From contig CM060083.1 of the NCBI GenBank assembly GCA_030533445.1, positions 25,924,166-25,988,165 of the forward strand: a stretch of DNA of 64,000 nucleotides. The letters are read 5' to 3'. The notes under the pieces are model-generated. The model was not told the DNA's origin and did no database searches. It was given only the letters and a program-made list of their open reading frames with translations. Origin of the DNA: Cyprinodon diabolis. Taxonomy: Eukaryota > Chordata > Actinopteri > Cyprinodontiformes > Cyprinodontidae. This document shows, one piece after another, positions 36,583 through 47,834 of the stretch. Position numbers and translations under genes: made by a program. Numbering within the stretch: position 1 is the first letter of the stretch; each line of letters begins with the position of its first letter.

Positions 36583-37757
36583 GGGCCGGATCTATCAAAG
36601 GTTTGCGTGTATAAAAACGTGAGCTATTTCACTGCGCATGCTAAAAAATGTACAAACTGATCTATCAACAGCGTGCTAAAAGGATTTGGTATTTAAAACG
36701 TGCTAAATAGCGCCTCTTATCCATTTAGTACTTTTTCTGCAATGAATATGCAATATGGGGTATTTACACGCAAAAGTGCGTCTTGTGGGAGGAGAACATG
36801 TAAATATATTAATTTAGCACTCGCAAAGTGAGTTATCAAACCTGAAAGCAATTTTGCTAACGGTATCTGATTCTATATTTAACATGTTTCAAAAGAAGGT
36901 GCAAATGGTCTGTGTGGGTAATTGCGTACACATGGCAGTGGTTATTGTCGCAAGAAGGAGACATCGAAATGAAGCAAGGAGACGCAGAGAACGCATTTTT
37001 TCACTCTGTGTGAATATTTTTGGAATGAACGAGGAAACGATCATCAAAACATATCGTTTATCCAGCATTGCCATTTTGGAGCTGTTGGGGGAACTCCAAA
37101 TGGATTTGGAGCCAGCCACAAGGAGGACCCACGCAATACCAGATATCACAAAACTCCTTGCAACATTGCACTTTTTTACATCTGGGTCATTTCAGCGTAC
37201 GGTTGCAGGGAGAGCTGGGATCTCCCAATCTCATTTTTCAGAAGTGCTGTCCGACGTTCTAAATGCCATGTCGCCCTGGCGCCCTACCGGAGAACCCCGA
37301 CCTCCCCCCCTGCTCCTGTGGAGCAACATGCCAATGCTGCGGGGATGCGTACGCGCAGTAATGTCATCCACAGTCACTTCTTGTGAGCCATTTGGTATGT
37401 GCATTTTTCTACAGGCCAATACAAAACACCTGTTTTTTTTTTTGTTTTTTTTAACTGCAGTGAGGTAGAAATTCAGCCACATACCACCTTAGGGAATAAA
37501 GGTTGCCAAGGTTTTTATATATATATTATTATTATTATGATTATTATTTATTTTTTGTTTTTTTGGAGGGGGTGGAGGTGTCACTGTAAGATTTAAATTT
37601 CTTAATGCACTAGTTTGTACAAACTACAAACTACTTTGCCGCAAACCACAAAACGCGCAAAACCATCATTTAAATAGGGCAACTCCAACAGTTTTGCACC
37701 TGCCACCAGTTACGCAATCACACTCGTTAAATCACCCGCAAACCATGGTTCAGCCCC
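36583..37757 (+). mobile_element. PIF/Harbinger DNA transposon, truncated
   Basis: The left end GGGCCGGATCTATCAAAGG is a Harbinger-type terminus. A possible degraded right end, CCCGCAAACCATGGTTCAGC, lies at about 37733-37754; the boundary there is uncertain. Inside is the N-terminal half of a HARBI1-like transposase; the catalytic DDE half is missing. Confidence 0.65.
36854..37468 (+). pseudogene. HARBI1-like (PIF/Harbinger) transposase, N-terminal half
   Basis: Open frame of 204 codons. A basic stretch (RRRHRNEARRRRERIF, about residues 34-49) precedes a region matching the N-terminal domain of Harbinger transposases: TYRLSSIAILELLGEL near 65-80, then LLATLHFFTSGSFQRTVAGR and AGISQSHFSEVLSDVLNAM (about 98-140), a helix-turn-helix-like DNA-binding part. 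Similarity fades around 37320-37400, where a GGTATG could be an old splice donor. The DDE nuclease domain expected next does not appear downstream. HARBI1 itself is longer (about 350 residues). Functionally dead. Confidence 0.75.
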
Positions 37758-38446
37758 TCGCGCAAAAATCCAAGTCCAAATGTAGGAAGAAAAAAAAAGT
37801 GATTTACAGTCAGGAAAGCCATAAGAGCATCCAAAGAACTCTTACCTTTTAAAGAAAGTCCTAATTTTGGTTTGATGTTTTTTGGTTGAAGATTTTCATT
37901 AAACTGGATGAATAGCTATAATAGAGTTTTTCAGGCAAAGATGAAACACAGCAACTTCACAGATGGAGCTGATGAAGGGCTGCTGAATCTAAACACTATG
38001 ATACTGTATGAATCAGACAAAAGACCCCAAAGCTCAGCTACAGAGCATGGCTAACAATGGTTAATTGTTAGCCTGAAAATTCCAACAGAGTAAACTTCTA
38101 AAGGAGCAAGCCAGAAATAGTGTCTGAATTAAAACATTGCTATTATAGAGTCAGCAACTCCAAAAGGATGCAAAATGAAAGCCACTGACCTTTTTGAGAT
38201 AGGTATGAAAGGTTTGATCCAGGCAGAATGCTCCTCCAGGGATAGGTCTGCTTTGGGATTTCAAAAAGATGTTAGAGTCTTCAACTGAGAATTTATCTTC
38301 ACTCTAGGAAAAAGTGGTTTAACACTTGCTTCTCCAGAAATAAAGGAGGGAATGGCATGTAGGAGAGATGGACGTGAAAAATACATTAAAAATACTCTGA
38401 AAAAATGAGAATCTGAAAAAATAAGTAATGAATTCAGAGTCTATAG
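37758..38446. other. intron 1 sequence, no gene seen
   Basis: AT-rich DNA without coding similarity or bounded repeats. Confidence 0.5.
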
Positions 38447-39231
38447 CAGGGTAACCATTTAAAAATCAACGAGTCGTTATACATGTTATACATTGAATTT
38501 ATAGATTAAAAAATATCTAAAGAAAATTGAACATTTGTCCATTTTTAAATCTAAAGTGTTTTTTGAAGTAGAGAACAACAATCGTTCAGTTTGGTAAATA
38601 GAATTTTTGAATTTCTGATTCACATATTTTCTAAATCACCTGAACTGACCTTTTTTATGGCTTAATGAGAGAAGTGGGCTTTATGCTGCCCTACAAGGCT
38701 TTAAAACTGGGTTTGATTAGCGACAAAATCATTCTAAAGCACGTATCATGTGCTCATTTTAAGCTTGGATCAATATTTATCTCTGATTATGCTCATGGTG
38801 GGGAATCCTGCTTCACAGCAGTAGGTTGAGCCAAACATACTCAAAATGTGCAGGGTCATCTCTGAACATGTCATTTCATTTTTCTGTCACCAGTTCACCG
38901 CAGTTCTTCCAGCAGTCCACACTTTCTCTGCTTTTTCTCATCGTCTTCTCCTTTTTTCTCATTGCCCGGCTATCCACAGATTTGCCTGCTGTTTCTAAAA
39001 GTGGCTCACAGCAGCGATCCTGACTGACAGCTCATTGGCTAATTTGTATCACGTGTTGCCTGGTCCTGGAGCTCCGGAGGTCCTTACCATATTAACAGGA
39101 GAAGCGGCGCAAGTGAATTTAGACACTGTCATCGGACAACATGCAGTAATTTATAAATGTTTTAAACCAGGTTTGGTCCGGATTAGCAAGCCGGTGGATC
39201 CGGACCGAGGTCCACTAATCTGTGACTTCTG
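38447..39231 (-). mobile_element. hAT-type element, inverted copy of the 9309-10458 family
   Basis: On the minus strand it starts CAGAAGTCACAGATTAG and ends AATGGTTACCCTG, corresponding to the termini of the element at 9309-10458. The flanking 8-mers GTCTATAG (38439-38446) and GTCTAGAG (39232-39239) match at 7 of 8. It is shorter (785 against 1150 bp) and clearly diverged, with GC-rich and transposase-remnant blocks in the same order. Confidence 0.82.
38700..38838 (-). pseudogene. hAT transposase C-terminal remnant (inverted copy)
   Basis: From 38838 the minus strand reads MFGSTYCCEAGFPTMSIIRD and a stop two codons later. It is the counterpart of the remnant at 9949-10107, with independent stops. 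Confidence 0.6.
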
Positions 39232-39239
39232 GTCTAGAG

Positions 39240-40365
39240 GGTAATACAGGGGAGTAGCAAAAGTCACAAATGAAGGGTTGGAGATCAAATTAATTATCTT
39301 AGGACAGAACAAAACCTGGGTCATAAGTAGGAGAATAAACTGTTGGCAAGGGACAACACCTGAAATCTCCAAAGAAATTTTGATAATGTGGTCCTTAAAA
39401 GGTACAGAGCATTTAAAAAAGCACATCACATGTGAAACGAATTAACCATTTCGCATCCAAGGAGTTGGGAATGCCAGGGCAAAAAGCAGACATCAAACCA
39501 TGACAGATATAACATATTTTGACAAAATTGATAGACCATAGTAGCCAAGTTTGCTCAGCTATGTCCTTGTCCAAATACGTTGTTGCTTTTTCTTTTTAGG
39601 GCTTTCAGCACACAAAATTGCACAAATTGCCAAGGCAGCGGATTTCACTCTAGTGAGCTTCATATTCCTCTTCTACTCGTTTGGGTTTCTGAATAGACGA
39701 GTCCGAGTAGTGTCATCTCACTGCGGAATTGAGTCTGAGATGGTTTTTAGACGTACAGTGGGAGCAGGTAGCTTGCATGAGCTGTGAACTTTTAGACCCC
39801 GTTGTTTCGCTATACATTGTGAGCTCTGGCTGCATGCAACGATTGAGAAAATCATACAGTGTATGCCTGGCTTTAGTATTTTGTATTAGTGTGAGTGAGA
39901 ATTATATTGAGAAGTCAATGGGATCTGCCCATGGCCGGTGAAGTTCAAGGTGGAACAGATAAGAGCCTAGGGGTCTGAGGCCGGCGCACTAAGTGATAAG
40001 TAGACAAAGACAAATTCAGTTTAATTTAGACATATTCACACTATCTTACCCTTACACCCATACAAACATATACAACCACGCAACTGAGACGTTAACAGGG
40101 GCAGACACTAAACATATTCTTACACTCCTCATACATACACAATCCTTCTGGGTCTAGGGGCCAATCCCCTAGGGGAAACAGGTACATAGACACAAGAGGA
40201 AATCCCCAGACACCCAAGTGTGGAAAGGCTTAATCTCTAAAGAAAAGAAAAAAAAATATTTATTAGAAAAATAGTCTGGAAAGGGGCACCAGCAAAGGGA
40301 GGAGAGCAGCAGTGTATCCCACGTCTCGCCCCAAACACAACCCCAGAACCAACCCCAGGAGGGAC
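39240..40365. other. intron 1 sequence; unassigned repeat near 39950-40365
   Basis: No gene recognised. The part from about 39950, with 41671-41885 on the far side of the hAT insertion, has the even base composition of a retroelement end, but no termini or coding part could be identified. Confidence 0.4.
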
Positions 40366-40373
40366 ATCCTCCC

Positions 40374-41662
40374 CAGTGTTGGGCACGTTACTTTGAAAAA
40401 GTAATTAGTTATAGTTACTAGTTACTTCTCCCAAAAAGTAACTGAGTTACTAACTGAGTTACTCCACAATAAAAGTAACTAGTTACTAGTAAAAGTAACT
40501 ATTGCGTTACTTTTGCGTTTCTCGCCCCCGTAACCCTCACCACCCAGCCCCCAGCTTCTCGCCGTGTGTTTCCAAAGCCAGCTGAATAGAGTGGACGACA
40601 AAGACAAGAACCTGCAGAGAGTTTTGCATTTATTGCAACTCAACGTAAATGACATCAGGGGGGAACGCCATGTGAAGTTTTCTAACAGGGCATTCAGATC
40701 TGGTGAAATTAATAACTGGGGATGTCTAATTCTGAAATCCTGTGTGTTTGGGTTGTTATAGATACTGCAACATCTATTTATCCATCTATCTATCTAGATG
40801 TATACTCTGCGTGTGACATAAAATATGGATCTCCATCCCTGCCACAAAGGCCATCAAATAATGTTTAAAATAAAAAATACAGTAGGTTGAAAAGGCAGAG
40901 TATCGATCCATCCATATTTCTCCCTTTCTCCATATAGGCTATCATTTCTGGCTGTTGTCAGGTTAATCATTTGATCGTTCCCGCTCTCCATAGTTCTCCT
41001 GTGGCGCGAGCACAGGGCGACTGGTGCGCGCCTTTAGCGAGCATGCGCGTTTCCTGTCGCTTGCGCAGTGACTCGTGCCGCCTGCGCTGTGCGGAGATGC
41101 AGAGGAAACCGTATGTGATGGGGAAACGCAGCTCGGCGTAACACCGGTATTTCCATCAGGAAAACGCTGTTTTGCTGCTGGATCCTCCTCACTCTCCATC
41201 TCTCTGTGTGTGCTGTACGTTAACACCCACCAGCGGAAACACCCACCTACCCAACTGACAGACGGAATCTCACTATACATCAGCCATTCTCATCCTCCCC
41301 TCTCTCATGACAAGGCGCGCACCTCTGGATGAGCTAAAAAAATAATCTTTAATATCTCTTAAACAAAAGTAGTACAAACAATATTTTTTTCTGCACAAAT
41401 CTGCACTAACGTTGTACTAACCATTCAGTCTATTTGCAGAGTTTTTTGACGTGGGTGGGGTGTCAGCTTCACGCAGCTGCGCACGAGTCCTATCATGAAA
41501 AAAGGTTCATTGTGCGACTTGAGAAACGCGCAGTAACGGGGTGTCTGCAATGGTAACTGCGTTATAGTTACAGTCAAAGTAATTAGTTAGATTACTCGTT
41601 ACAAAAACAAGGTAACGGCGTTAGTAAAGCCGTTACTTTCAACGCCGTTAGTCCCATCACTG
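40374..41662. mobile_element. hAT DNA transposon, 1.29 kb, with perfect 8-bp duplication
   Basis: Ends CAGTGTTGGGCACGTTAC and (minus strand) CAGTGATGGGACTAACGG form short inverted repeats, with GTTACT/AGTAAC-rich subterminal sequence. The 8-mer ATCCTCCC occurs directly on both sides (40366-40373, 41663-41670), confirming a hAT-type insertion. The GC-rich middle holds a 105-codon minus-strand frame (41280-40963), whose internal part from MESEEDPAAKQRF might be the first exon of a transposase. No catalytic domain is present, so it is non-autonomous. Confidence 0.88.
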
Positions 41663-41670
41663 ATCCTCCC

Positions 41671-44557
41671 AAGCAACGCCAGCCAAAGCAGGTGAGGGGA
41701 AGCATCGGAGATGGGAAGCGCATAACTGGAAAACAGGTTCTCCCAGGGAGCCAGCGTCCCCACTGACCCAAATAGGCACCTTAGTCACTACGTTCTGACA
41801 GGGGACTAAGTTTCTTCTTGTTATAAGGGAGTTTTCCTCTCCACTGTCGCTACCCTTGCAACCCCAGCAGACACCAAGCAACCAGAAAAATTGATCCAGA
41901 TATCCAGATAAATACTCAACTGTGCGGCAACTTCAAAAATTCAACAAAAAAAAAAAACAGAATAAAACTGTCTCAAATACCATTTATAATGAAAGTTTCA
42001 AAACCATTTCAGCATTGGTGCGATCTGGATGCATAAAGGGATGACAGCTAATCTGGAATTAGAACTTAGACAACTTTTATTGTCATTTTGTATACAAAGG
42101 GTTTCATTTCATTTTGTATATGTTTCAGAATATTTCCTTTCCAAATATGTATGGTGAAAATATGCAGAATTTTGGTTTGGTGTTATCAGTGTATAGATTG
42201 GGTTGTAGAAAAAAGAAAGGAAATCAATATCTGGAGCCGTGACTTTTTTTTAATTTAATTGTTGTGCAAATCTAGCTCACATGACTTGCCATACCACAGG
42301 AGCTATAAAACACTGCTTGTGTGAGAGCATGACAAGGATTTCTGTTACCAGAATAATTGGTCAAGGCGTAGCCTACACAACATTGTAAAGGAGCAGACGC
42401 TACTTTGGATAATAATTCCTTAAAACTCAAAGAAAGGGGTTGAACGTGTTTTAAATGGAGATCAGCAGTGATGAATCAAAGGTGTCAAACTTTACTCTAT
42501 GTTATGGGAAAACAGAACAAAGGATGTCTCTAAACACTGAAGCTACTGAGAATTCACCAATAGAAAGATCAAAGATTTAAATATTGCGGTGAAGCTATTG
42601 GCTGAGGTGACACGCTGGATGGCTTTGGGCAAGGGAAGGATCAATGAGATTAGATTAACAAATAACCAATGGAAATTTTGAAACGACATCTGGGAGGAAG
42701 GTGTGCGTGGTTTGGAATGTATGTTTTGCAAGGGGTGGATCTGGGTCAGCCATCTTTGGGCCAAACTGAGCAGAGACAGAGGGAAGGTACGCAGACAGAG
42801 CTAGGAGCCAAGAATCTCCACTTGTGAGCTGAGAGCTGCGGTGGAGCTAAGCTTAGAGAAAAGGACAACTGATGTTGAGGAAATAAAGAGGAACGTGTTA
42901 AAGGAAGATTGAACTTCAGCTGGAGAAGGTGTAGTAGGGTTATATATCCAGTGAATACTAACGGACACTTTGCTCAGATTTTTTTGTTTACTTAAAAAAA
43001 AAAATTAAGGACTGATTAAATGTATTTATCTAAATGGAACACTTTCATTTATTATCTTTGTTACTTAACATTTTTGTTTTTGGAAAATTTGGGATTGAAG
43101 AGTATCAGCTTATTTTGTTCTAGTGCAGTTGACTTGCATGTCTAACTGAGCAGGCTGAGTTATTTGTAATATCGACTTGAGGTGAGATATAATAACATAA
43201 TCTAAATAATGAAATTCTGTTTTTTGTTGTCTAATTCACATTTATAGCAGAAAAGTCAAGTCACCAAAACATACACTAACCTGGAGCAGAGAAAGAACAT
43301 TGTGAGGAGAAGGTGTTATGTTAGATTAGTTAGATATTTTCATTTTCAAGATGCATGAAGTGGTTAGATGAAGGATGTAGTTGCTCCAAAGCCTCAAATG
43401 GTATCCCTGTTAAAACCATTGAAGTCATTTGGTTTTAACAATATTTATATCTACTTTTTTGACTACATTATTCATCTCAGGGAATAAGCATTACAAAAAG
43501 TTTGAAGAGAGGAGGTGTGTACTTTAGGAAACATGACTATGCAATACAATCAGCCGTGTCAGCCATTTCAATTAGCTACAAATATGTGAATTGAAAAGTA
43601 CTGCAAAATTTCTTAAGCCTTATATGTTGAATGCTGTCTTACTTAATTGAAACTCTAAAGAAAAGCTTCATTCCAAGCAGCTGTTCCTGGAATGAAGCTC
43701 AAAATCCTTTTGGCTGTTACTTTGAGTATAAGCAAAATCTTGGCCTCCATAACAGCCTAATAAATCTGACAAGCTGGTAACAAGATCAAGAGACAAAACT
43801 GATTATTCTTAAAGCTGCAAACATCAGGTCTAAGTTAACTTTCCCAATACTGTATCTGCTAGGAAAGTCTTCTCAGCAGGAGGAATGGAAATTTAACTGT
43901 AACCCTTTTACCACCCGGCTCGTTATGATAAAAGGGAGTGATTACTGAAATACACCCTTTTCTTACCCAACTCAACTAAACTCTGGTTTACTCTGGTAAA
44001 AGAGACATTCCGATGTAAAAAAAAAACTATGTCTAGGGTCAATCTAATTCTCACTCACAAACTTAATAAAAAGGATCTCCCAGAAGAAATAATGAATAGA
44101 AAAAAAAGAGGTAAAGTCTGATACCAGTTAACTTGGAATTATTTTTTCAGTGTAATGCTTGAATGAAATAATTAAAAAACACAGAATAGATGCAGTTTTA
44201 GATGTCAAATATTTAATTGGCAATAAACAAATTACATTAGAACACAAAATGTTTTAACCCCCTTTTTTAACTCAGAGTTTTAGTTTGTTTTTAGAGTGCA
44301 CTCAGTTTTTTTAAGCAAGCTTGCATTTAAGATCGTTGGCGCGCGTTGGAGCTCTTAGGTGTGGGAAAACACATTAGATGCAATAATCCTACCAGTCTGC
44401 AGCTAATCCTCGTCCTCCCGATCAAGAAACCAGATGTGTGCAACAGAATCCCTCTTCCCAGTCGTCATCAACTCAGCTGAGCGCTGATCCTCTGGCGGCA
44501 CCACGTCTCTCTTCTCTGGGCGGCTCTCAATGAGGTAGACTGTCAGATCTAGCAGCG
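41671..44557. other. intron 1 sequence, no gene seen
   Basis: AT-rich. 42700-42960 has retroelement-like composition but no bounded ends. The segment 44250-44557 directly downstream (in element orientation) of the gypsy pol may include its 3' end or LTR; I found no partner copy to confirm this. Confidence 0.45.
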
Positions 44558-45601
44558 TTAGCCCCCAACTATGTAAGGGCTAGTCTCTCTCGCGACATAC
44601 TGGGTGTCTTGAACATCTTGAAAATCTACAGTCTGTTCCGCAGGTTGCACATCAAGGTCTAAACTGAACGTTTCAGATCTTTCTCTGTCTTTTGATGGGT
44701 CCTGCATCAAGAGTGGTATGTAAAACAGTTCATCTTCTGAAACTGTGTCATCTGTTCTGTTACCAAGTTCTGACAAGTCAGGATCTGTGACGGAGGTTTT
44801 GTCAATAGTTCTGATGTCAGGTCTTTTCCTCCTTCTTAGTCTTTGATTTGGAGTGTTGGTTGGTTGTTGTTCTGATTCCAAACAGACTTTCTGTCCCAAA
44901 GGCAAAATGTGATTACGATGAAGGATTTTGACAGGACCATCACCATCCTCTGGTTTCAGCCGAAACACAGGTAAGTTTGACAGTTGACTCTCAACAACAT
45001 AAGGTGTTGAACCCCAGCGGTCTGCCAGCTTATGTTTTCCTTGTAAGCCAAGGTTACGAATGAGAACTCTGTCTCCAGGTAAAAGTTGTGTGAACTTGAC
45101 CTTTCGATCATATCGGTCTTTGTTTCCTTTGTTTTGTTTAGCCCCAGCGGACTCGGCAAGTTTGTAAGCAGCTTTTAGATCACGCCTCATGTCTGTCACA
45201 TATTTGAGGTAAGTTTCTTTGCATGTGTTGTCGCTTGACGTTCCAAAACATAAGTCAACAGGCATCCTTGCTTCACGCCCAAACATGAGATAATAAGGCG
45301 AAAAACCTGTAGCTTCGTTTGGCGTGCAATTGTAAGCGTGGACCGGATGTGAAATATGCTTACTCCAATGTCTTTTCTCATTGGGCTCAATGGTACCTAG
45401 AATATTCAACAGAGTTCTATTGAATCTCTCTGGTTGAGGATCCCCCTGAGGATGATATGTAGTGGTCCTTGATTTCTCCACACCAAGGCAACTCAGTAAC
45501 TCATGAATGAGACAGCTTTCAAAGTCTCTACCCTGGTCACTATGCATACGTTTTGGCAGACCATAATGGATGAAATACCTCTCAAGCAGAACTTTGGCCA
45601 C
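44558..45601 (-). pseudogene. Ty3/gypsy integrase core and C-terminus
   Basis: Continues the integrase from the preceding fragment in another frame. The second catalytic Asp is in MHSDQGRDFES (about residue 22) and the Glu in PQPERFNRTLL (about 58). Then come the C-terminal block ATGFSPYYLMFGREARMP and a GDRVLIRN motif near 175. The last 100 residues are acidic. No chromodomain is recognisable. The frame ends in TAA at 44558. Longest surviving piece of the element. Confidence 0.85.
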
Positions 45602-46193
45602 GGTAGCAGCTTTCTGGTCTTTGGTGGGAAAGGCTTGCAGTAATGTAATGATCGGTAATGACTAGAACATTCTCAGTGTGACTTTTGTCTGGCTCGGTGG
45701 ATAAAAAATCCATACAAACTAAGTCCATTGGACCATCACTCTGCATGTGAAACAGGGAAGCCATTTTCTTTGGGAGGGTTTTCCTTTTTATACACCTTGC
45801 ACAGTTTTTGCAGTATTCCTCCACATCAGACTTCATCTTAGGCCAATAAAATCTATCTTTGATGAGCCCATAAGTTTTGTCAGTTCCCAGATGTCCAGAA
45901 TCATCATGAAGAGATTTCATGACTGTTTCTCTGAATTTTTCTGGCAAGATGAGCTGTGAACTGCGGTTTCTATCAGGTGGAACTGTCACTCTGTACATAA
46001 CATCCTGCTGCAGTTCTAGTCTTCCAAACTCCCTCAACAGAAGTGAAGCTGCAGAGTTCCTTGACTTGATATGAGGCGCTTCCTTGTGCTTTAAAGCTCT
46101 CCATATCTCTTTTAGAGACAGGTCTTCCTGTTGAGCTCTCGAGATCTCGGAGGGACTCAGGATTGGCATCCCCTTTAAATGAAGGGTGGACAA
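45582..46193 (-). pseudogene. Ty3/gypsy integrase N-terminal zinc-binding part
   Basis: The HHCC motif is intact: HDDSGHLG (about residues 94-101) and CKNCARC (about 132-138). The first catalytic Asp is in CMDFLS near 160. A frameshift close to 45650 carries the similarity into the next fragment. Confidence 0.82.
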
Positions 46194-46403
46194 GTTGCAT
46201 TAGGCTTTAGGTATGGCATCCATGGACAAGCCTAAATGATCTATTACTCTGTCATGTCCGGCGCTTTTTTTGACTTGGGACACTTGACACATTGCACTAA
46301 CGCCATTGCGGAGATGTCTGTCCACTGTTTCTCTTGGCATGGGTCTGGGTGGGGGCGCCTTGAAAGGGTGTCAGCATCAATGTTTTGGACCCCTGCTCGG
46401 TAT

Positions 46404-46730
46404 TTAAGAAAGAAGTAATATGTTGACAGGGCCGAAAGCCAGCGGTGGCCCGTTGCATCTAACATAGGTCAAAGAGTTGTTGTCGGTTCGGACCTCAAAC
46501 TTCGCTCCATATAAATAGTCATGCAGTTTGTCAACTACCGCCCACTTTAAAGCCAGATATTCCAGTTTGTGAGAGGGGTAGTGACGTTTAGATGGAGCTA
46601 ACCTACGACTGATGAATGCGACTGGTCGTAAACCTTCACCTTGATCTTGGTATAACACTCCACCAAGTCCTTCTCGACTTGTGTCGACATGTAGCACATA
46701 GGGTAGTTGTGGGTTTGCAAAGGCTAACAC
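46404..46730 (-). pseudogene. Ty3/gypsy RNase H
   Basis: The RNase H-like domain with its Asp in HVDTSREGLGGVLYQ, Glu in SHKLEYLALKW and Asp in VRTDNNSLTYV. The final 15 or so residues are out of frame. Confidence 0.85.
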
Positions 46731-46881
46731 AGGAGCATTAGTGAGTCTTTGTTTTAACTCCTAAAAAGCAGCTTCGCATCTGTCATCCCACCGATGACCA
46801 AATGGCTCTGATGGATTAAGATAGACCTGGTCTGTCTTTTTCTTGGATTTTTTTCTCATGGGGTGGATAGCCGGACAAAAG

Positions 46882-47085
46882 TTAAGTCAGAGGGAATGCG
46901 AGTTTTGCATAATCTTTGACAAAGCGTCTGTAATAGCCGCAGAACCCAAGGAAGGATCTCAAGGCAGTTATAGTGGTTGGTCTAGGCCATGTCGTGACGG
47001 CTTCAGTTTTCCTCGGATCTGCGGACACTCCATCCTGTGACACGATGTGGCCAACGTAGGACACTGAAGACTGAAAAAATGGCAT
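46882..47085 (-). pseudogene. Ty3/gypsy reverse transcriptase, thumb segment
   Basis: SYVGHIVSQDGVSADPRKTE and SFLGFCGYYRRFVKDYAKLA are the conserved blocks after the reverse transcriptase palm. It overlaps the previous RT fragment in another frame; the frame break lies near 47075. Downstream of 46882 stops interrupt the link to RNase H. Confidence 0.85.
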
Positions 47086-47411
47086 TTGTCTAAGGACAAC
47101 TTGAGGCCCTCCTCTTGTAGGCGGTCGAGGACTTTTAGTAATCGTTGTTCGTGCTCTTCTAGTGTTGTTCTAAAAACAATGAGATCATCTAAGTAGACCA
47201 ACACTTCCAGCAGGTTCATATCTCCAACTGTTTTTTCCATGAGGCGCTGAAAAGTTGCGGGAGCACCAGTCACCCCCTGTGGCATCCTGTCAAACTGGTA
47301 AAATCCCAGTGGACATATAAAAGCGGTCTTTTCTTTTTCTGACTCCCTCATTGGCAATTGGTAGTACCCACTTCTAAGGTCTAATACACTAAACCATTTG
47401 CTTCCATTCAA
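46968..47411 (-). pseudogene. Ty3/gypsy reverse transcriptase, palm
   Basis: The palm with FSVLDLRSGYYQLPM (first catalytic Asp) near residues 7-21, the MPQGVTGAPATFQRLM block, and the catalytic box VYLDDLIVF near 71-79, all intact. The last 35 or so residues are out of frame. Confidence 0.9.
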
Positions 47412-47444
47412 GCATGCCAGTGCGTCATTGATTTTTGGTACTGT

Positions 47445-47834
47445 TTATTGGTCAGGGACAGTACACCTATTGAGGGTACGATAGTCCACACACATCCTAA
47501 TACGGCATTTTTTCTTGCGCACAACCACTATAGGGGATGCATATGGACTGTGGGACTCGGTGATTATGCCAGCTCCCTTGAGTTCTGTCAGATGCTCTCT
47601 AAGTGCTTTAAGATCTTCTGGTGGTAGGCGACGAGATCTCTCTCGGAAGGGCTTATCGTCAGTGGTTTTGATTTCATGCTGCATGTTCTTACTACAACCT
47701 ACATCAAACTCATGAGTAGAGAAAACATTGCTACATTCCAACATTTTACTCACAAGTCTCTCCTTCCATTCCTCAGGAACAGGTGAAGTCAAAAGGTTAC
47801 TACATAACAAATTCCTTCTGAATACACAGTTCAA
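47445..47834 (-). pseudogene. Ty3/gypsy reverse transcriptase, N-terminal fingers
   Basis: Contains RRLPPEDLKALREHLTEL, GIITESHSPYASPIVVVRKK and RMCVDYRTLN, the blocks that precede the palm. A stop at 47445-47447 separates it from the next fragment. Sequence above 47834 shows no protease or gag. Confidence 0.88.

Larger units (their letters stand above)
44558..47834 (-). mobile_element. Ty3/gypsy retrotransposon pol, degenerate, LTRs not found
   Basis: Minus-strand fragments appear in the order reverse transcriptase, RNase H, integrase (47834 down to 44558), the Ty3/gypsy order. Gag and protease are missing upstream (above 47834) and no LTR pair was recognised, so the copy is 5'-truncated. 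At least five frame breaks or stops split it. It lies antisense to hcrtr2 and ends about 0.8 kb before exon 2. Confidence 0.88.

Noticed and set aside
36854..37468. Possible host HARBI1 gene
   Set aside because: Lacks the catalytic half, carries a Harbinger-type left terminus and lies inside an intron of another gene; a transposon fossil explains it better.
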